DNA of 64,000 nt from UBA1858 sp963976865 (GCA_963976865.1 CAXBLY010000001.1:372001-436000); one strand, 5' to 3'; positions 35,115 to 43,683 are shown, counted from the stretch's first letter. Numbers and translations: made by a program. Notes: a model not told the origin generated them from the sequence alone.

Positions 35115-35141
35115 TTAGCACTCTAATTCGGGGAGTGCTAA
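35115..35141. promoter_or_regulatory. CIRCE operator (HrcA-binding inverted repeat)
   Basis: TTAGCACTC at 35115-35123, nine bases, then GAGTGCTAA at 35133-35141. This equals the CIRCE consensus (TTAGCACTC-N9-GAGTGCTAA) at every position, including the spacer length. CIRCE is bound by the heat-shock repressor HrcA, normally at groE, dnaK and hrcA operons. Here it ends 36 nt before the rpoH start codon and covers the likely transcription start. hrcA is not in the window. Confidence 0.93.
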
Positions 35142-35177
35142 ACTAACTTTTATAGTATGAATTGGAGAGTACAGCCC

Positions 35178-36041
35178 ATGAATAACAGCCTGGCTTTATC
35201 ACACCCACATGAGCTAACTTTAACAGCTGGAAGTCTGGACGCCTATATCAACGCGGCACACCAGTTGCCCATCTTATCTGCTGAAGATGAGAAAAATCTG
35301 GCTATTCGCCTGCAGGATCATCAGGATCTTGAGGCTGCGCGTACCCTGATTACTCACCATTTACGTTTTGTTATTCGTGTTGCACGAGGCTATAGCGGTT
35401 ACGGCTTGGCTCTGGCTGATCTTATACAGGAAGGCAATATAGGCCTCATGAAAGCTGTCAAAAGATTCGACCCAACTCTCAACGTTCGCCTGGTGTCATT
35501 TGCCGTACACTGGATTCGTGCTGAAATTCATGAATTTATTCTGCGTAACTGGCGCATCGTGAAAGTTGCCACCACAAAAGCTCAACGCAAATTATTTTTT
35601 AATTTACGCAGCAAGAAAAAACGACTTGGCTGGTTAAATCATGAAGAAGTCGAGTCCGTTGCCATGGACCTGGGCGTAAAACCGAGTGAAGTGCTGGAAA
35701 TGGAATCCCGTCTCAGTGGACAGGATCTTGGCTTTGATGCGCCTCATGGGTCTGATGATGAAGGAGATATCTCTTCGCCTTCAGCGTATCTTGCCCATGA
35801 TAGTGAAGACCCGGCTACAAGTTTTGAGAAAAATGACTGGAGCGAACACCGGACTGACAGGTTATTGTCAGCCATGGATGCACTCGATGAGCGAAGCCGT
35901 GAAATTATCCAGGCACGCTGGCTAACTGACAAGAAACAAACATTGCAGAATCTTGCCAGAGAATACGGAATATCGGCAGAGCGCGTGCGCCAGTTAGAAA
36001 ATAATGCAATGAAAAAGCTTCAGAGCTATATAGAAGCCTAA
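35178..36041 (+). CDS. rpoH: RNA polymerase heat-shock sigma factor RpoH (sigma-32)
   Basis: Alternative sigma factor directing heat-shock transcription. I choose the ATG at 35178 because GGAGAG lies 8 nt upstream; an in-frame ATG at 35157 has no ribosome binding site and sits against the operator. This gives 287 residues (E. coli 284). Region 2 includes HLRFVIRVARGYSGYGL, DLIQEGNIGLMKAVKRFDP and FAVHWIRAEIHEFILRNWRIVK. The RpoH-specific box QRKLFFNLRSKKKRLGW follows. Region 4.2 is LAREYGISAERVRQLENNAM. The last 4 nt overlap the convergent ctaB stop. Regulation by HrcA through the adjacent CIRCE is inferred. Confidence 0.97.
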   Translation: MNNSLALSHPHELTLTAGSLDAYINAAHQLPILSAEDEKNLAIRLQDHQDLEAARTLITHHLRFVIRVARGYSGYGLALADLIQEGNIGLMKAVKRFDPTLNVRLVSFAVHWIRAEIHEFILRNWRIVKVATTKAQRKLFFNLRSKKKRLGWLNHEEVESVAMDLGVKPSEVLEMESRLSGQDLGFDAPHGSDDEGDISSPSAYLAHDSEDPATSFEKNDWSEHRTDRLLSAMDALDERSREIIQARWLTDKKQTLQNLAREYGISAERVRQLENNAMKKLQSYIEA

Positions 36042-36955
36042 GATATCAGCGGCAAATATCTATCTAACAACAGGACTGCAAACAGTACCATTAAATAAAT
36101 TATTGAGTATACGAAGGTATTCATTGCCTTCGTATTACTCTTGGTTATTTGCAGATTAACGGCATAATACAAAAAGCCCGCATTCAGAATCAGCACACTC
36201 ACCAGATAGACCCAGCCTGACATTCCCGTTAAGAACGGGAAGATCGTAATGACACACATTAATATTGTATATAACGTGATCTGCAGACGCGTGTAGTCAT
36301 CTCCGTGAGTAACTGGCAGCATGGGAATATCAACCTTGGCATATTCCTCTTTGCGGTAGAGTGCTAACGCCCAGAAATGTGGTGGCGTCCAGGTAAAGAT
36401 AATCAATAATAACAGGAGTCCATCAGCCTCCACCTGTCCGGTTACCGCCGTCCAGCCAAGCAATGGAGGTGTTGCACCAGCAGCTCCGCCGATAACGATA
36501 TTCTGTGGTGTGGCACGCTTTAGGTACATTGTGTAAATCACCGCATACCCTACAAGAGAAGCAAATGTAAGCAACGCAGTGATCATATTAATCTTGATGA
36601 TTAATATGCCCATTCCAATGACACCAATGATGCCAGCAAACACCAGCACAGAGACTTTACTCAGTGATCCCGATGGTAGTGGCCGTAATTTGGTTCGATC
36701 CATCGCCGCATCAATTCGACTGTCTGCGACATGATTAATCGCGGCTGCTGAACTGGCCACCAGTCCGATACCCAGCGTGCCGTAGATGAAAGTCGCCAAC
36801 GCCACGTTGCCAGGGTCAGCCATCAACATACCGACGATTGCCGTAAACACCATCAAAGCAACCACTTTTGGCTTGCACAGCTCGAGGTAATCTTGCCAGC
36901 GGCTGAGTGGACTCAAGGCGGTGCTGGTTGGCGAAGGGGATGACTTTACGGACAT
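36038..36955 (-). CDS. ctaB: Protoheme IX farnesyltransferase (heme O synthase)
   Basis: UbiA-superfamily membrane prenyltransferase that adds a farnesyl group to heme b to make heme O (CtaB/CyoE). It has 305 residues and about nine helices. The prenyl-diphosphate motif is NHVADSRIDAAMDRTKLRPLPSG, with NxxxDxxxD spacing, and the second motif region is YTRLQITLYT after WTPPHFWALALYRKEEY. It lies downstream of ctaA (20 nt) at the 3' end of the SURF1 unit. Confidence 0.96.
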   Translation of the reverse strand: MSVKSSPSPTSTALSPLSRWQDYLELCKPKVVALMVFTAIVGMLMADPGNVALATFIYGTLGIGLVASSAAAINHVADSRIDAAMDRTKLRPLPSGSLSKVSVLVFAGIIGVIGMGILIIKINMITALLTFASLVGYAVIYTMYLKRATPQNIVIGGAAGATPPLLGWTAVTGQVEADGLLLLLIIFTWTPPHFWALALYRKEEYAKVDIPMLPVTHGDDYTRLQITLYTILMCVITIFPFLTGMSGWVYLVSVLILNAGFLYYAVNLQITKSNTKAMNTFVYSIIYLMVLFAVLLLDRYLPLIS

Positions 36956-36975
36956 ATTAATAAATAAAGGTGATA

Positions 36976-37986
36976 CTAGCGGCTAATGCGTGCAGATCTT
37001 AGCATATATACGCTTGTCACAATGCTAAATAGCAGTAAAAGGGCCACGCCATTGTGTAATACGGCCACGGCCAAAGGCAGTTTGAATATGACATTAGAGA
37101 TACCCAGACACACCTGTATCAGTAACAGCGCCATGATTACTTTTGCATTGGTATTGAGTAATTTTTCTGGATCTGAATACTTCCAGAGTCGAGTGGCATA
37201 AATCAGTATTGCCAATGCAGTGACCACAGCGCCTATTCTGTGTATATAGTGAATGGCTACCCGTGCTGGATGCTCAAGTACACCAAATTCATAATCCACA
37301 CCCAAACCCCGCCATAGAATAAAAGCGTCTTTAAAGTCCATGGCTGGCCACCAAGATTGCTGGCACTTGGGAAAGTCTACACAGGCTAATGCCGCGTAAT
37401 TTGAACTTACCCAGCCACCCAGAGCAATCTGGGTGGCCAATATAAACACTACCAGCAGGGAAATGTTAAACAGTGATTTAGCCAGATTTAGGTCGATCTG
37501 CGGTTGCCATGTAGTGGTGCGTAAAAATTGCCAGGCAATCAGATTAAACAGGGTAAACCCGCCGAGCAAGTGACCCATCACAATCAAAGGCTTGAGTTGC
37601 AAGGTCACCGTCCACATGCCGAGCAGGGCCTGAAATAATAATGTACAGGCCAGCAATATTCCTGCCGCGATATGACGTCTGCCGTACTGATCTTTTCTAA
37701 ACAGATAAATGGAAATGACAAAAATTAATATTCCCAGCGTGCCTGCGAAATATCGGTGAATCATTTCCTTCCATGCTTTAGGGGCTTCGACGGCTCGTTC
37801 AAAATTGGTATTGGCATGTGCGACTTCTGTATCTGTCTCAGGCACACCAATAAAATGCCCATAGCAACCTGGCCAATCAGGGCAACCCAGTCCTGCATCA
37901 GACAAACGCACATATGCACCTAGCACAACCACAACAAACGCCAGCAATAATGCTGCCAATACAATATTTCGAAATGTTGTACCCAT
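36976..37986 (-). CDS. ctaA: Heme A synthase CtaA (COX15)
   Basis: Oxidises the methyl group of heme O to the formyl group of heme A. It has 336 residues and eight predicted helices. Two extracellular cysteine pairs are visible (CPDWPGC and CVDFPKC). The heme-ligand histidines sit in EMIHRYFAGTLGI, MGHLLGGFTLFNL, IHYIHRIGAVVT and LHNGVALLLL. It lies between the Sco-like gene (5 nt upstream) and ctaB. Confidence 0.96.
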   Translation of the reverse strand: MGTTFRNIVLAALLLAFVVVVLGAYVRLSDAGLGCPDWPGCYGHFIGVPETDTEVAHANTNFERAVEAPKAWKEMIHRYFAGTLGILIFVISIYLFRKDQYGRRHIAAGILLACTLLFQALLGMWTVTLQLKPLIVMGHLLGGFTLFNLIAWQFLRTTTWQPQIDLNLAKSLFNISLLVVFILATQIALGGWVSSNYAALACVDFPKCQQSWWPAMDFKDAFILWRGLGVDYEFGVLEHPARVAIHYIHRIGAVVTALAILIYATRLWKYSDPEKLLNTNAKVIMALLLIQVCLGISNVIFKLPLAVAVLHNGVALLLLFSIVTSVYMLRSARISR

Positions 37987-37991
37987 CAGTT

Positions 37992-38564
37992 TTATCCGAT
38001 ATTAGAAATTTTTAACAGCTTCTTGATGTCCTTGAGCATGCCTCTTGATGTCGAAGTAGTATCGTACTTCATCATTAAATTACCGATAGGATCTATCAGG
38101 TAGATGGTTCCAGGCTTAAGCTCCATATACTCGCCTGATTCTGTTTCGAATTTAACCAGACTTCCTACACGCATACGTTGATTGCGATCCATAATTTCCG
38201 GGCTGACTTTATTTGCATCGGTTAATAATGCAGACTGGATTCGGTTTGATTCTCTACCGGTGGCTATTTTTGTTTGACGCAGCTTAAATAATGAAGCCTC
38301 GCATACCAGGTCGCATCCCTTCGGTGAATACACCAGATAAGTCCATTTGCCCGCAAAATCTTTAATATCAATCGTGCCATTCGATGACAGTGTTATTTCA
38401 AGCGTTTTAACAGGCTGTGCTGGATGTATCAGCGAGCCATGCGACGCGGGTTTGGTTGTCGGCAAGTAATCACGCATAACGTACATGGTTACCGCTATTA
38501 AAAGTGGTACCACGAAAACAGCTATTAACAAATAGCCGGATATTTTTGAATTTTCATTTTTCAT
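37992..38564 (-). CDS. Sco-like thioredoxin-fold cytochrome oxidase assembly protein
   Basis: A 190-residue membrane-anchored protein with one N-terminal helix (about 10-29) and a periplasmic domain. Cys84 and Cys88 form a CxxxC pair in PKGCDLVCEA, with the spacing of Sco copper chaperones. The distal copper-binding histidine of Sco is absent: there is no histidine after residue 47. The C-terminal TSTSRGMLKDIKKLLK resembles the Sco end. The position between SURF1 and ctaA matches the uncharacterised PA0111 slot in Pseudomonas. I infer a thiol-redox role in CuA assembly. It overlaps SURF1 by 11 nt. Confidence 0.8.
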   Translation of the reverse strand: MKNENSKISGYLLIAVFVVPLLIAVTMYVMRDYLPTTKPASHGSLIHPAQPVKTLEITLSSNGTIDIKDFAGKWTYLVYSPKGCDLVCEASLFKLRQTKIATGRESNRIQSALLTDANKVSPEIMDRNQRMRVGSLVKFETESGEYMELKPGTIYLIDPIGNLMMKYDTTSTSRGMLKDIKKLLKISNIG

Positions 38565-39291
38565 TTTTTTTCATCATAGGTCTAATACTGTATAGCCACC
38601 ACAAAACAATCAGGGCAACTGCCATTGCGTACCATTGAAACGCATACCCATAATGTTTTTTTGATGACAGATTATTCGCTGCCCAATCTCTTCTGTAGCC
38701 GTGCAATTCTTGTTCGTCCAGCCTCAATGTAAATGGCTGCAGCGCGAATCCCAGGCGTGATGCTAATTGCGAATAGTCAACAAATTGAATTCTTCTCGGC
38801 CAACTTGAATCTTCTCCCTCCGCAATTCCTCCAAGACTGTATGCGGCATCGTATGGCACATAAACACGTCCGGTTACAGTGACTTGCCCGGCTTCAAAGT
38901 CTACAGCTGGCAGCACATTCCTGCTTTCACCCTGCGCTAGCCAGCCCCGGTCTACCAGCACCCATGCTTTGGATGAATCAACATAGAATGGTGTAAGCAC
39001 GTTATAGCCTGTCTTTCCGTCCCGCACCTGGTTATCAAACAAAAATTGTTTTTCAACAAGGTACCTGCCTGTTAATTTAATTTTTTTGTAGCGCCAGCTT
39101 TCAGTATTGTCTAGCGGCAGACTTACATCATTAATTTCTGCTTCCTGATGATTCACAGCGCGTTCAATCTCACTTTTTACATCACCTCGACCCAGCTGCC
39201 ATGTTCCGAGAATAACAAACAAACCAAGCATAGCAACGGTGCATAACTGCACTATCCAGAACCGTCCTGTATATGTTTTTGTTAACAGCAT
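38554..39291 (-). CDS. SURF1-family cytochrome oxidase assembly protein
   Basis: A 245-residue protein with one helix at each end (about 12-30 and 218-236) and a periplasmic domain between, the Surf1/Shy1 topology. Typical segments are LGTWQLGRGDVKSE, VRDGKTGYNVLTPF, VLVDRGWL and the C-terminal KHYGYAFQWYAMAVALIVLW. It helps insert heme A into subunit I. First gene of a four-gene unit with the Sco-like gene, ctaA and ctaB. Confidence 0.94.
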   Translation of the reverse strand: MLLTKTYTGRFWIVQLCTVAMLGLFVILGTWQLGRGDVKSEIERAVNHQEAEINDVSLPLDNTESWRYKKIKLTGRYLVEKQFLFDNQVRDGKTGYNVLTPFYVDSSKAWVLVDRGWLAQGESRNVLPAVDFEAGQVTVTGRVYVPYDAAYSLGGIAEGEDSSWPRRIQFVDYSQLASRLGFALQPFTLRLDEQELHGYRRDWAANNLSSKKHYGYAFQWYAMAVALIVLWWLYSIRPMMKKNEK

Positions 39292-39345
39292 TTATTTACA
39301 ATGATCGTTATACTGGGTGTCCGATTCTATATTGCAGAGCCTGTC

Positions 39346-39534
39346 ATGCTTATTAAAATTTTTATTGTAATCCTCTTTCTTCTCATTATTGGGAGCCTGG
39401 CATCTGCTCTATTTCACCTTTTAGTATCCAAGGAAACTAACAACAAAACTGTTCGCGCGTTAACTTATCGCATCGGACTGTCTGTGTTCGCTTTTATTAT
39501 TATAATCGTTAGCAAGTACTTTGGCTGGATATAA
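39346..39534 (+). CDS. Twin-transmembrane protein, DUF2909-like
   Basis: A 62-residue hydrophobic protein with two helices joined by a short polar turn (MLIKIFIVILFLLIIGSLAS, then VSKETNNKTVRALTYRIGLS). I use the ATG at 39346; an ATG 15 codons earlier is unlikely. Proteins of this type (DUF2909) sit beside SURF1 in gammaproteobacterial cox clusters. It is on the + strand, divergent from SURF1, and followed by a strong bidirectional terminator. Function unknown, probably oxidase assembly. Confidence 0.8.
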   Translation: MLIKIFIVILFLLIIGSLASALFHLLVSKETNNKTVRALTYRIGLSVFAFIIIIVSKYFGWI

Positions 39535-39567
39535 ACACAGGACTTTTAGTTTCCACTATCTCAAATG

Positions 39568-39595
39568 AAAAAGGCGCCGTTTCAGGCGCCTTTTT
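39568..39595. terminator. Bidirectional rho-independent terminator
   Basis: AAAAA, GGCGCC (39573-39578), loop GTTTCA, GGCGCC (39585-39590), TTTTT. It lies between the converging DUF2909 gene and ctaE and has an A-run on one side and a T-run on the other, so it can end transcripts from both. Confidence 0.9.
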
Positions 39596-39613
39596 CACGA
39601 TTCGGCGAAAAGA

Positions 39614-40486
39614 TTAGAGTACATATACAAATATAAACAATCCCAGCCAGACAACATCCACGAAGTGCCAGTACCATGCTGCTGCTTCAAATGCGAAGTG
39701 TCTCTCTGGCGTGAAGTGCCCTGTAATACACCTGAACAGTATCACTGTCAGAATGATTGCCCCGATAGTAACGTGGAAACCATGAAATCCGGTCAACATA
39801 AAAAATGTTGCGCCATAAATACCAGAGCCCAACGTCAGTCCCAGATCCCGATAGGCATGAATATATTCAGAACCCTGAACAAACATGAATATCACCCCGA
39901 GTAATACGGTTAAGAAAAGCCCCAGGATTAATTGCCCTCGATGATTGGCCTTTAGTGCATGATGAGCCCACGTCAGCGTTACACCACTGGTAAGTAGCAA
40001 AGCTGTGTTAATTGCCGGCAGTCCCCACGGCCCTATAGTCAGGTAATCCCCACCGACATTTCCAGGACCGTTGGCTTCATTTGGCCACGACCCTTCATAT
40101 CCACCCCAGAGGAATGAATTAGTCGTTATTCCGCTTCCTTCACCGCTTAACCAGGGAAGTGAATACACTCTTGCATAATACAATGCGCCAAAGAATGCGG
40201 CGAAAAACATCACTTCAGAAAAAATAAACCAGAACATGCCCCATCTGAATGACATGTCTACCTGCATGTTATACATGCCTTTTTGGTTTTCCTTAATTAC
40301 TGTCCCAAACCAGCCAAACACCATAAAAAAAACGATGGCTAACCCAACTAACATCATTGGTGATCCCCATGAGACGTTGTTCAGGAAATTGGCAAAACCA
40401 ACCAGTAGCGTACATACGCCGATGGATCCAACTATTGGCCAGTGACTCCCGTGCGGGATGTAATATGAATTTTCAGCATGTGCCAT
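39614..40486 (-). CDS. ctaE: Cytochrome c oxidase subunit III
   Basis: Membrane subunit of the aa3 oxidase. It has 290 residues and seven helices. Recognised by SFRWGMFWFIFSEVMFFAAFFGALYYARV, the lipid-site segments WGLPAINTALLLTSGVTLTWAHHA, and TGFHGFHVTIGA. The C-terminus AAAWYWHFVDVVWLGLFIFVYV is typical. Last gene of the - strand unit DUF2244-ctaC-ctaD-small peptide-ctaG-ctaE, ahead of the terminator at 39568. Confidence 0.97.
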   Translation of the reverse strand: MAHAENSYYIPHGSHWPIVGSIGVCTLLVGFANFLNNVSWGSPMMLVGLAIVFFMVFGWFGTVIKENQKGMYNMQVDMSFRWGMFWFIFSEVMFFAAFFGALYYARVYSLPWLSGEGSGITTNSFLWGGYEGSWPNEANGPGNVGGDYLTIGPWGLPAINTALLLTSGVTLTWAHHALKANHRGQLILGLFLTVLLGVIFMFVQGSEYIHAYRDLGLTLGSGIYGATFFMLTGFHGFHVTIGAIILTVILFRCITGHFTPERHFAFEAAAWYWHFVDVVWLGLFIFVYVL

Positions 40487-40496
40487 TATTTAATCC

Positions 40497-41075
40497 TCAA
40501 TTAAATGCTAGTACAGATTCGTTTGAATCAAGTTTATTAATTTGTGCGCTTTGTGTGATATCGAAAAATGTATAAGAAAGCGTGACAACTTTTACATCTT
40601 TCGGCAACCTGGGGTTGATCATAAAGCTCAACGCCATTTCAACTTCCTTACCTGCTTCGATAGGCTGGTTCTCAAAGCAAAAACACTCTGTCTTTATCAG
40701 GTGTCTATTTGCAACGTACGGAGTAATACTCGGTACGGCCTGTCCTACCATTGCTGTTTGAGTTGTATTTTTAGCTATGTAGTTTGTTGTATAAACACGA
40801 CCCGGATGTACCTGAAGTTTACTTACTGCAGGCCTTACCTTCCAGGGCATGGACTCATTCATGGACACATCAAATTCAACCGTGACCAGGCGAGTCGTAT
40901 CTTCCTGTATCTCCTGAGATACCAGCTGGTTGGATTCCTGAGTAAAGCGTAGCCCTGTTAAATCACAGAATACGTCATACAGGGGCACCAACACATAGCC
41001 AAAACCAAACATACATACAGACACTAACGCGAGTTTAGTAACAACACTTTTAGAACTTTTAGCTTGCTTATCCAT
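40497..41075 (-). CDS. ctaG: Cytochrome c oxidase assembly protein CtaG (Cox11)
   Basis: Copper chaperone that delivers copper to CuB of subunit I. It has 192 residues with one N-terminal helix (about 11-31) and a periplasmic immunoglobulin-like domain. The copper motif CFCF is present (KTECFCFENQPI), and a conserved cysteine follows the helix (VFCDLTG). It starts 3 nt after the 37-residue membrane peptide and precedes ctaE by 10 nt. Confidence 0.95.
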   Translation of the reverse strand: MDKQAKSSKSVVTKLALVSVCMFGFGYVLVPLYDVFCDLTGLRFTQESNQLVSQEIQEDTTRLVTVEFDVSMNESMPWKVRPAVSKLQVHPGRVYTTNYIAKNTTQTAMVGQAVPSITPYVANRHLIKTECFCFENQPIEAGKEVEMALSFMINPRLPKDVKVVTLSYTFFDITQSAQINKLDSNESVLAFN

Positions 41076-41078
41076 TGG

Positions 41079-41192
41079 CTAATTTGCGTTACTTACTAAA
41101 AAGTAAAATCCAACGTAGATAACAACGGCAACCAACGCAAGTATGACTACTGTTTTGTTGGCTGCTTTTTGTTGTTTCTGTTTAGCGTCCAT
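41079..41192 (-). CDS. 37-residue single-helix peptide of the cox operon
   Basis: Translated by hand: MDAKQKQQKAANKTVVILAL is the first half, followed by VAVVIYVGFYFLVSNAN. It has a lysine-rich cytoplasmic N-terminus and one membrane helix. It fills the gap between ctaD (21 nt) and ctaG (3 nt). Similar tiny 'cytochrome oxidase small assembly protein' genes occur in this slot in beta- and gammaproteobacteria. Length and position support a real gene; function not established. Confidence 0.8.
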   Translation of the reverse strand: MDAKQKQQKAANKTVVILALVAVVIYVGFYFLVSNAN

Positions 41193-41213
41193 TGCTTTAA
41201 TTGCTAATCGTCC

Positions 41214-42794
41214 TTACTTGATAACAGGAGGAGTAACAAAACTGTGGTAAGGCGCAGGGGAGGCTAAAGTCCACTCCAGGCCTTCTGCATTTTCCCACAC
41301 CTGGCTTGTTGCTTTCTCGCCACTACGTATTGCCTTAACAACTAAATACAAGAACAGTAATTGAGAGAACCCAAAGCCAAACGCTCCGATGGTTGCAAGC
41401 ATGTTGTAGTCCGAGAATTGCAGAGCGTAGTCCGGAATTCGTCTCGGCATACCTGCCAAACCTACAAAGTGCATCGGGAAGAAAGTCAGATTGACAAATA
41501 TGGTAGATAACCAGAAGTGCAATTTACCAAGCCCTTCGTTGTACATGTTTCCGCACCATTTAGGTAGCCAGTAATACACTGCTGCAATAATCGCAAAAAT
41601 TGAGCCTGGCACTAGCACATAGTGGAAGTGAGCAACGACGAAATAGGTATCATGGTACTGGAAATCAACTGGTGCCAATGCGAGCATCAAACCAGAGAAT
41701 CCACCGATTGAAAACATAACGATAAAGCCAATAGCAAACAGCATGGGTGTTTCAAATGTCATTGAACCACGCCACATAGTCGCTATCCAGTTAAACACTT
41801 TCACGCCGGTTGGTACTGCAATCAGCATAGTGGCAAACATAAAGAAGAGTTCACCCGCTAACGGCATTCCCACAGTAAACATGTGATGCGCCCATACGAT
41901 GAATGACAGAAACGCGATTGAGCCTGTCGCATACACCATCGATGCGTAACCAAATAATGGTTTACGCGCGAAAGTTGGAATAATGCTGGAGACCACACCA
42001 AACGAAGGCAAAATCAGAATGTAAACTTCCGGGTGACCAAAGAACCAGAAAATGTGCTGGAACATCACGGGATCACCACCACCCGCTGCATTAAAGAAGC
42101 TGGTACCAAAGAACTTGTCAGTAAGCAGCATAGTGATACCACCGGCAAGTACCGGCATCACTGCAATCAGCAGGTATGCAGTTATCAGCCAGGTCCATAC
42201 GAACAATGGCATTTTCATTAATGTCATTCCAGGTGCGCGCATATTCAAAATGGTAGCAATGACGTTGATCGCGCCCATGATTGAAGACAAGCCCATGAAA
42301 TGCATTGAAAGAATTACAAAAGGAAGTGCATCACCGGTCTGTAATGTTAATGGTGGATACAGTGTCCAACCACCCGCTGGGCCACCGCCATCCATGAATA
42401 AGGTAGATAACATCATGGCGAATGCGAACGGAAGAATCCAGAAACTCCAGTTATTCATACGAGGAAGTGCCATATCCGTCGCACCTACCATCATAGGAAT
42501 TAGCCAGTTAGCCAGTCCTGTAAATGCCGGCATTACCACACCGAAGATCATCATGATCGCATGCATGGTTGTCATAGAGTTGAAAAATTGCGGATCTACA
42601 AACTGCATGCCCGGCTCAAACAACTCTGTTCGGATAACCAGCGCCATGACGCCGCCAATTAAAAACATGATAAACGAGAACCATAGATACAAAGTACCTA
42701 TGTCCTTGTGGTTAGTAGTAAATAACCATCGCTTTATCGAATAAGGACTTTCCTGGTGATCATCATGATGATCGTCGGTAGCTACCGTACTCAT
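41214..42794 (-). CDS. ctaD: Cytochrome c oxidase subunit I
   Basis: Catalytic subunit with heme a, heme a3 and CuB. It has 526 residues and 12 helices. Seen in order: heme a ligand region TTMHAIMMIFGVVMPAFTGL; CuB and cross-linked Tyr region FWFFGHPEVYILILPSFG; WAHHMFTVGM; K-channel GVKVFNWIATMW; and heme ligands in HDTYFVVAHFHYVL. A good AAGGAG precedes the ATG. The histidine- and aspartate-rich N-terminus (DDHHDDHQES) is a common variant. It lies 70 nt downstream of ctaC. Confidence 0.98.
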   Translation of the reverse strand: MSTVATDDHHDDHQESPYSIKRWLFTTNHKDIGTLYLWFSFIMFLIGGVMALVIRTELFEPGMQFVDPQFFNSMTTMHAIMMIFGVVMPAFTGLANWLIPMMVGATDMALPRMNNWSFWILPFAFAMMLSTLFMDGGGPAGGWTLYPPLTLQTGDALPFVILSMHFMGLSSIMGAINVIATILNMRAPGMTLMKMPLFVWTWLITAYLLIAVMPVLAGGITMLLTDKFFGTSFFNAAGGGDPVMFQHIFWFFGHPEVYILILPSFGVVSSIIPTFARKPLFGYASMVYATGSIAFLSFIVWAHHMFTVGMPLAGELFFMFATMLIAVPTGVKVFNWIATMWRGSMTFETPMLFAIGFIVMFSIGGFSGLMLALAPVDFQYHDTYFVVAHFHYVLVPGSIFAIIAAVYYWLPKWCGNMYNEGLGKLHFWLSTIFVNLTFFPMHFVGLAGMPRRIPDYALQFSDYNMLATIGAFGFGFSQLLFLYLVVKAIRSGEKATSQVWENAEGLEWTLASPAPYHSFVTPPVIK

Positions 42795-42864
42795 TGTGTG
42801 CTCCTTAAGTTTGTAACATTAAATAATAATCGTGAATTCATTTGCCTGATCTGCCTGGTCGCAT

Positions 42865-43683
42865 CTATTGTGTGACTGCTGCGTACTCTGCATTGTCAGA
42901 TTTCAAAGTTGTGTTGTCGGCAAGGAACTGATCAAACTCTGCCTGTTCAACCGCGCGAACAACAATCGGCATAAATCCATGATCCCGGCCACATAGCTCT
43001 GCGCACTGTCCGCGGTATGTACCGGCTGTATTCACTTTCGCCCAGGCTTCATTGATGAAACCAGGTATTGCGTCTTTTTTAACGGCAAGATCAGGTACCC
43101 ACCAGGCATGGTTTACGTCATTTGAGGTAATCAGGAAGCGCACCTTTTTGCCAACTGGTAGCACCAGTTCTTTATCAACTTCCAGCAAGTAGTTTTCGCT
43201 CTTTGGCTCAAGACCGTTAATCTGGCTTCGGGGAGTCTTTAATACACTATAGAAATCAACCCCTTCATCGATGTACTCGTAGTGCCACAGCCACTGGTAA
43301 CCCGTGATTTTGACAGTCAGGTCATAGTCGCTTGTATCTTCCATTGCTACCAGGGTTTTAGTCGCAGGTATGGCTAGCGCAATCAGAATGATGAAAGGAA
43401 TGGTTGTCCAGATGGCTTCTACTGTTGTGCTCTCATGGAATGTTGAGGGTGTGAAGCCCTTTGACTTGCGGTGTGCGAAAATCGAGTAGAACATTGCTGC
43501 GAATACAACCACTGCAATCCATACGCATAACCAAAAAGCAATCATGTGCATATCAAACACCTCTGCGCTGATATCCGTCACGCCAACAGGCATATTGATT
43601 GGCTGTCCGGCATTGGCAACGCCCATTGCAGCAAACATACCGCTAATGGCTGATAGCCATTTAAGCCAGTTATTACCACTCAT
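42865..43683 (-). CDS. ctaC: Cytochrome c oxidase subunit II
   Basis: CuA-bearing subunit that accepts electrons from cytochrome c. It has 272 residues: signal peptide to about residue 25, two helices (about 46-69 and 89-110), then the periplasmic cupredoxin domain. The docking region ITGYQWLWHYEY and the CuA ligands in NHAWWVP and GQCAELCGRDHGFM are intact. There is no heme c domain, so it is a plain aa3-type subunit II. It lies between the DUF2244 gene (30 nt) and ctaD. Confidence 0.97.
   Translation of the reverse strand: MSGNNWLKWLSAISGMFAAMGVANAGQPINMPVGVTDISAEVFDMHMIAFWLCVWIAVVVFAAMFYSIFAHRKSKGFTPSTFHESTTVEAIWTTIPFIILIALAIPATKTLVAMEDTSDYDLTVKITGYQWLWHYEYIDEGVDFYSVLKTPRSQINGLEPKSENYLLEVDKELVLPVGKKVRFLITSNDVNHAWWVPDLAVKKDAIPGFINEAWAKVNTAGTYRGQCAELCGRDHGFMPIVVRAVEQAEFDQFLADNTTLKSDNAEYAAVTQ

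Larger units (their letters stand above)
34715..35177 (+). other. Long untranslated region upstream of rpoH
   Basis: These 463 bases between the start of the small Nu1-like gene and the start of rpoH hold no credible gene. Near 34843-34885 there is a perfect 10-bp inverted repeat, and at 35115-35141 a perfect CIRCE element, with a possible promoter just before it; each is listed separately. The stretch 34890-35080 is rich in short direct and inverted repeats but shows no pattern I can assign. Confidence 0.75.

Noticed and set aside
36223..36241. Perfect 8-bp inverted repeat TTCCCGTT/AACGGGAA
   Set aside because: It is within the ctaB coding sequence in a membrane helix and loop region that codes normally. 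It shares only part of the dispersed palindrome core, so I treat it as chance.
42052..42744. 230-codon open frame on the + strand opposite ctaD
   Set aside because: It mirrors a highly conserved gene with biased codon use, which often leaves the opposite frame open. The translated sequence resembles no family.
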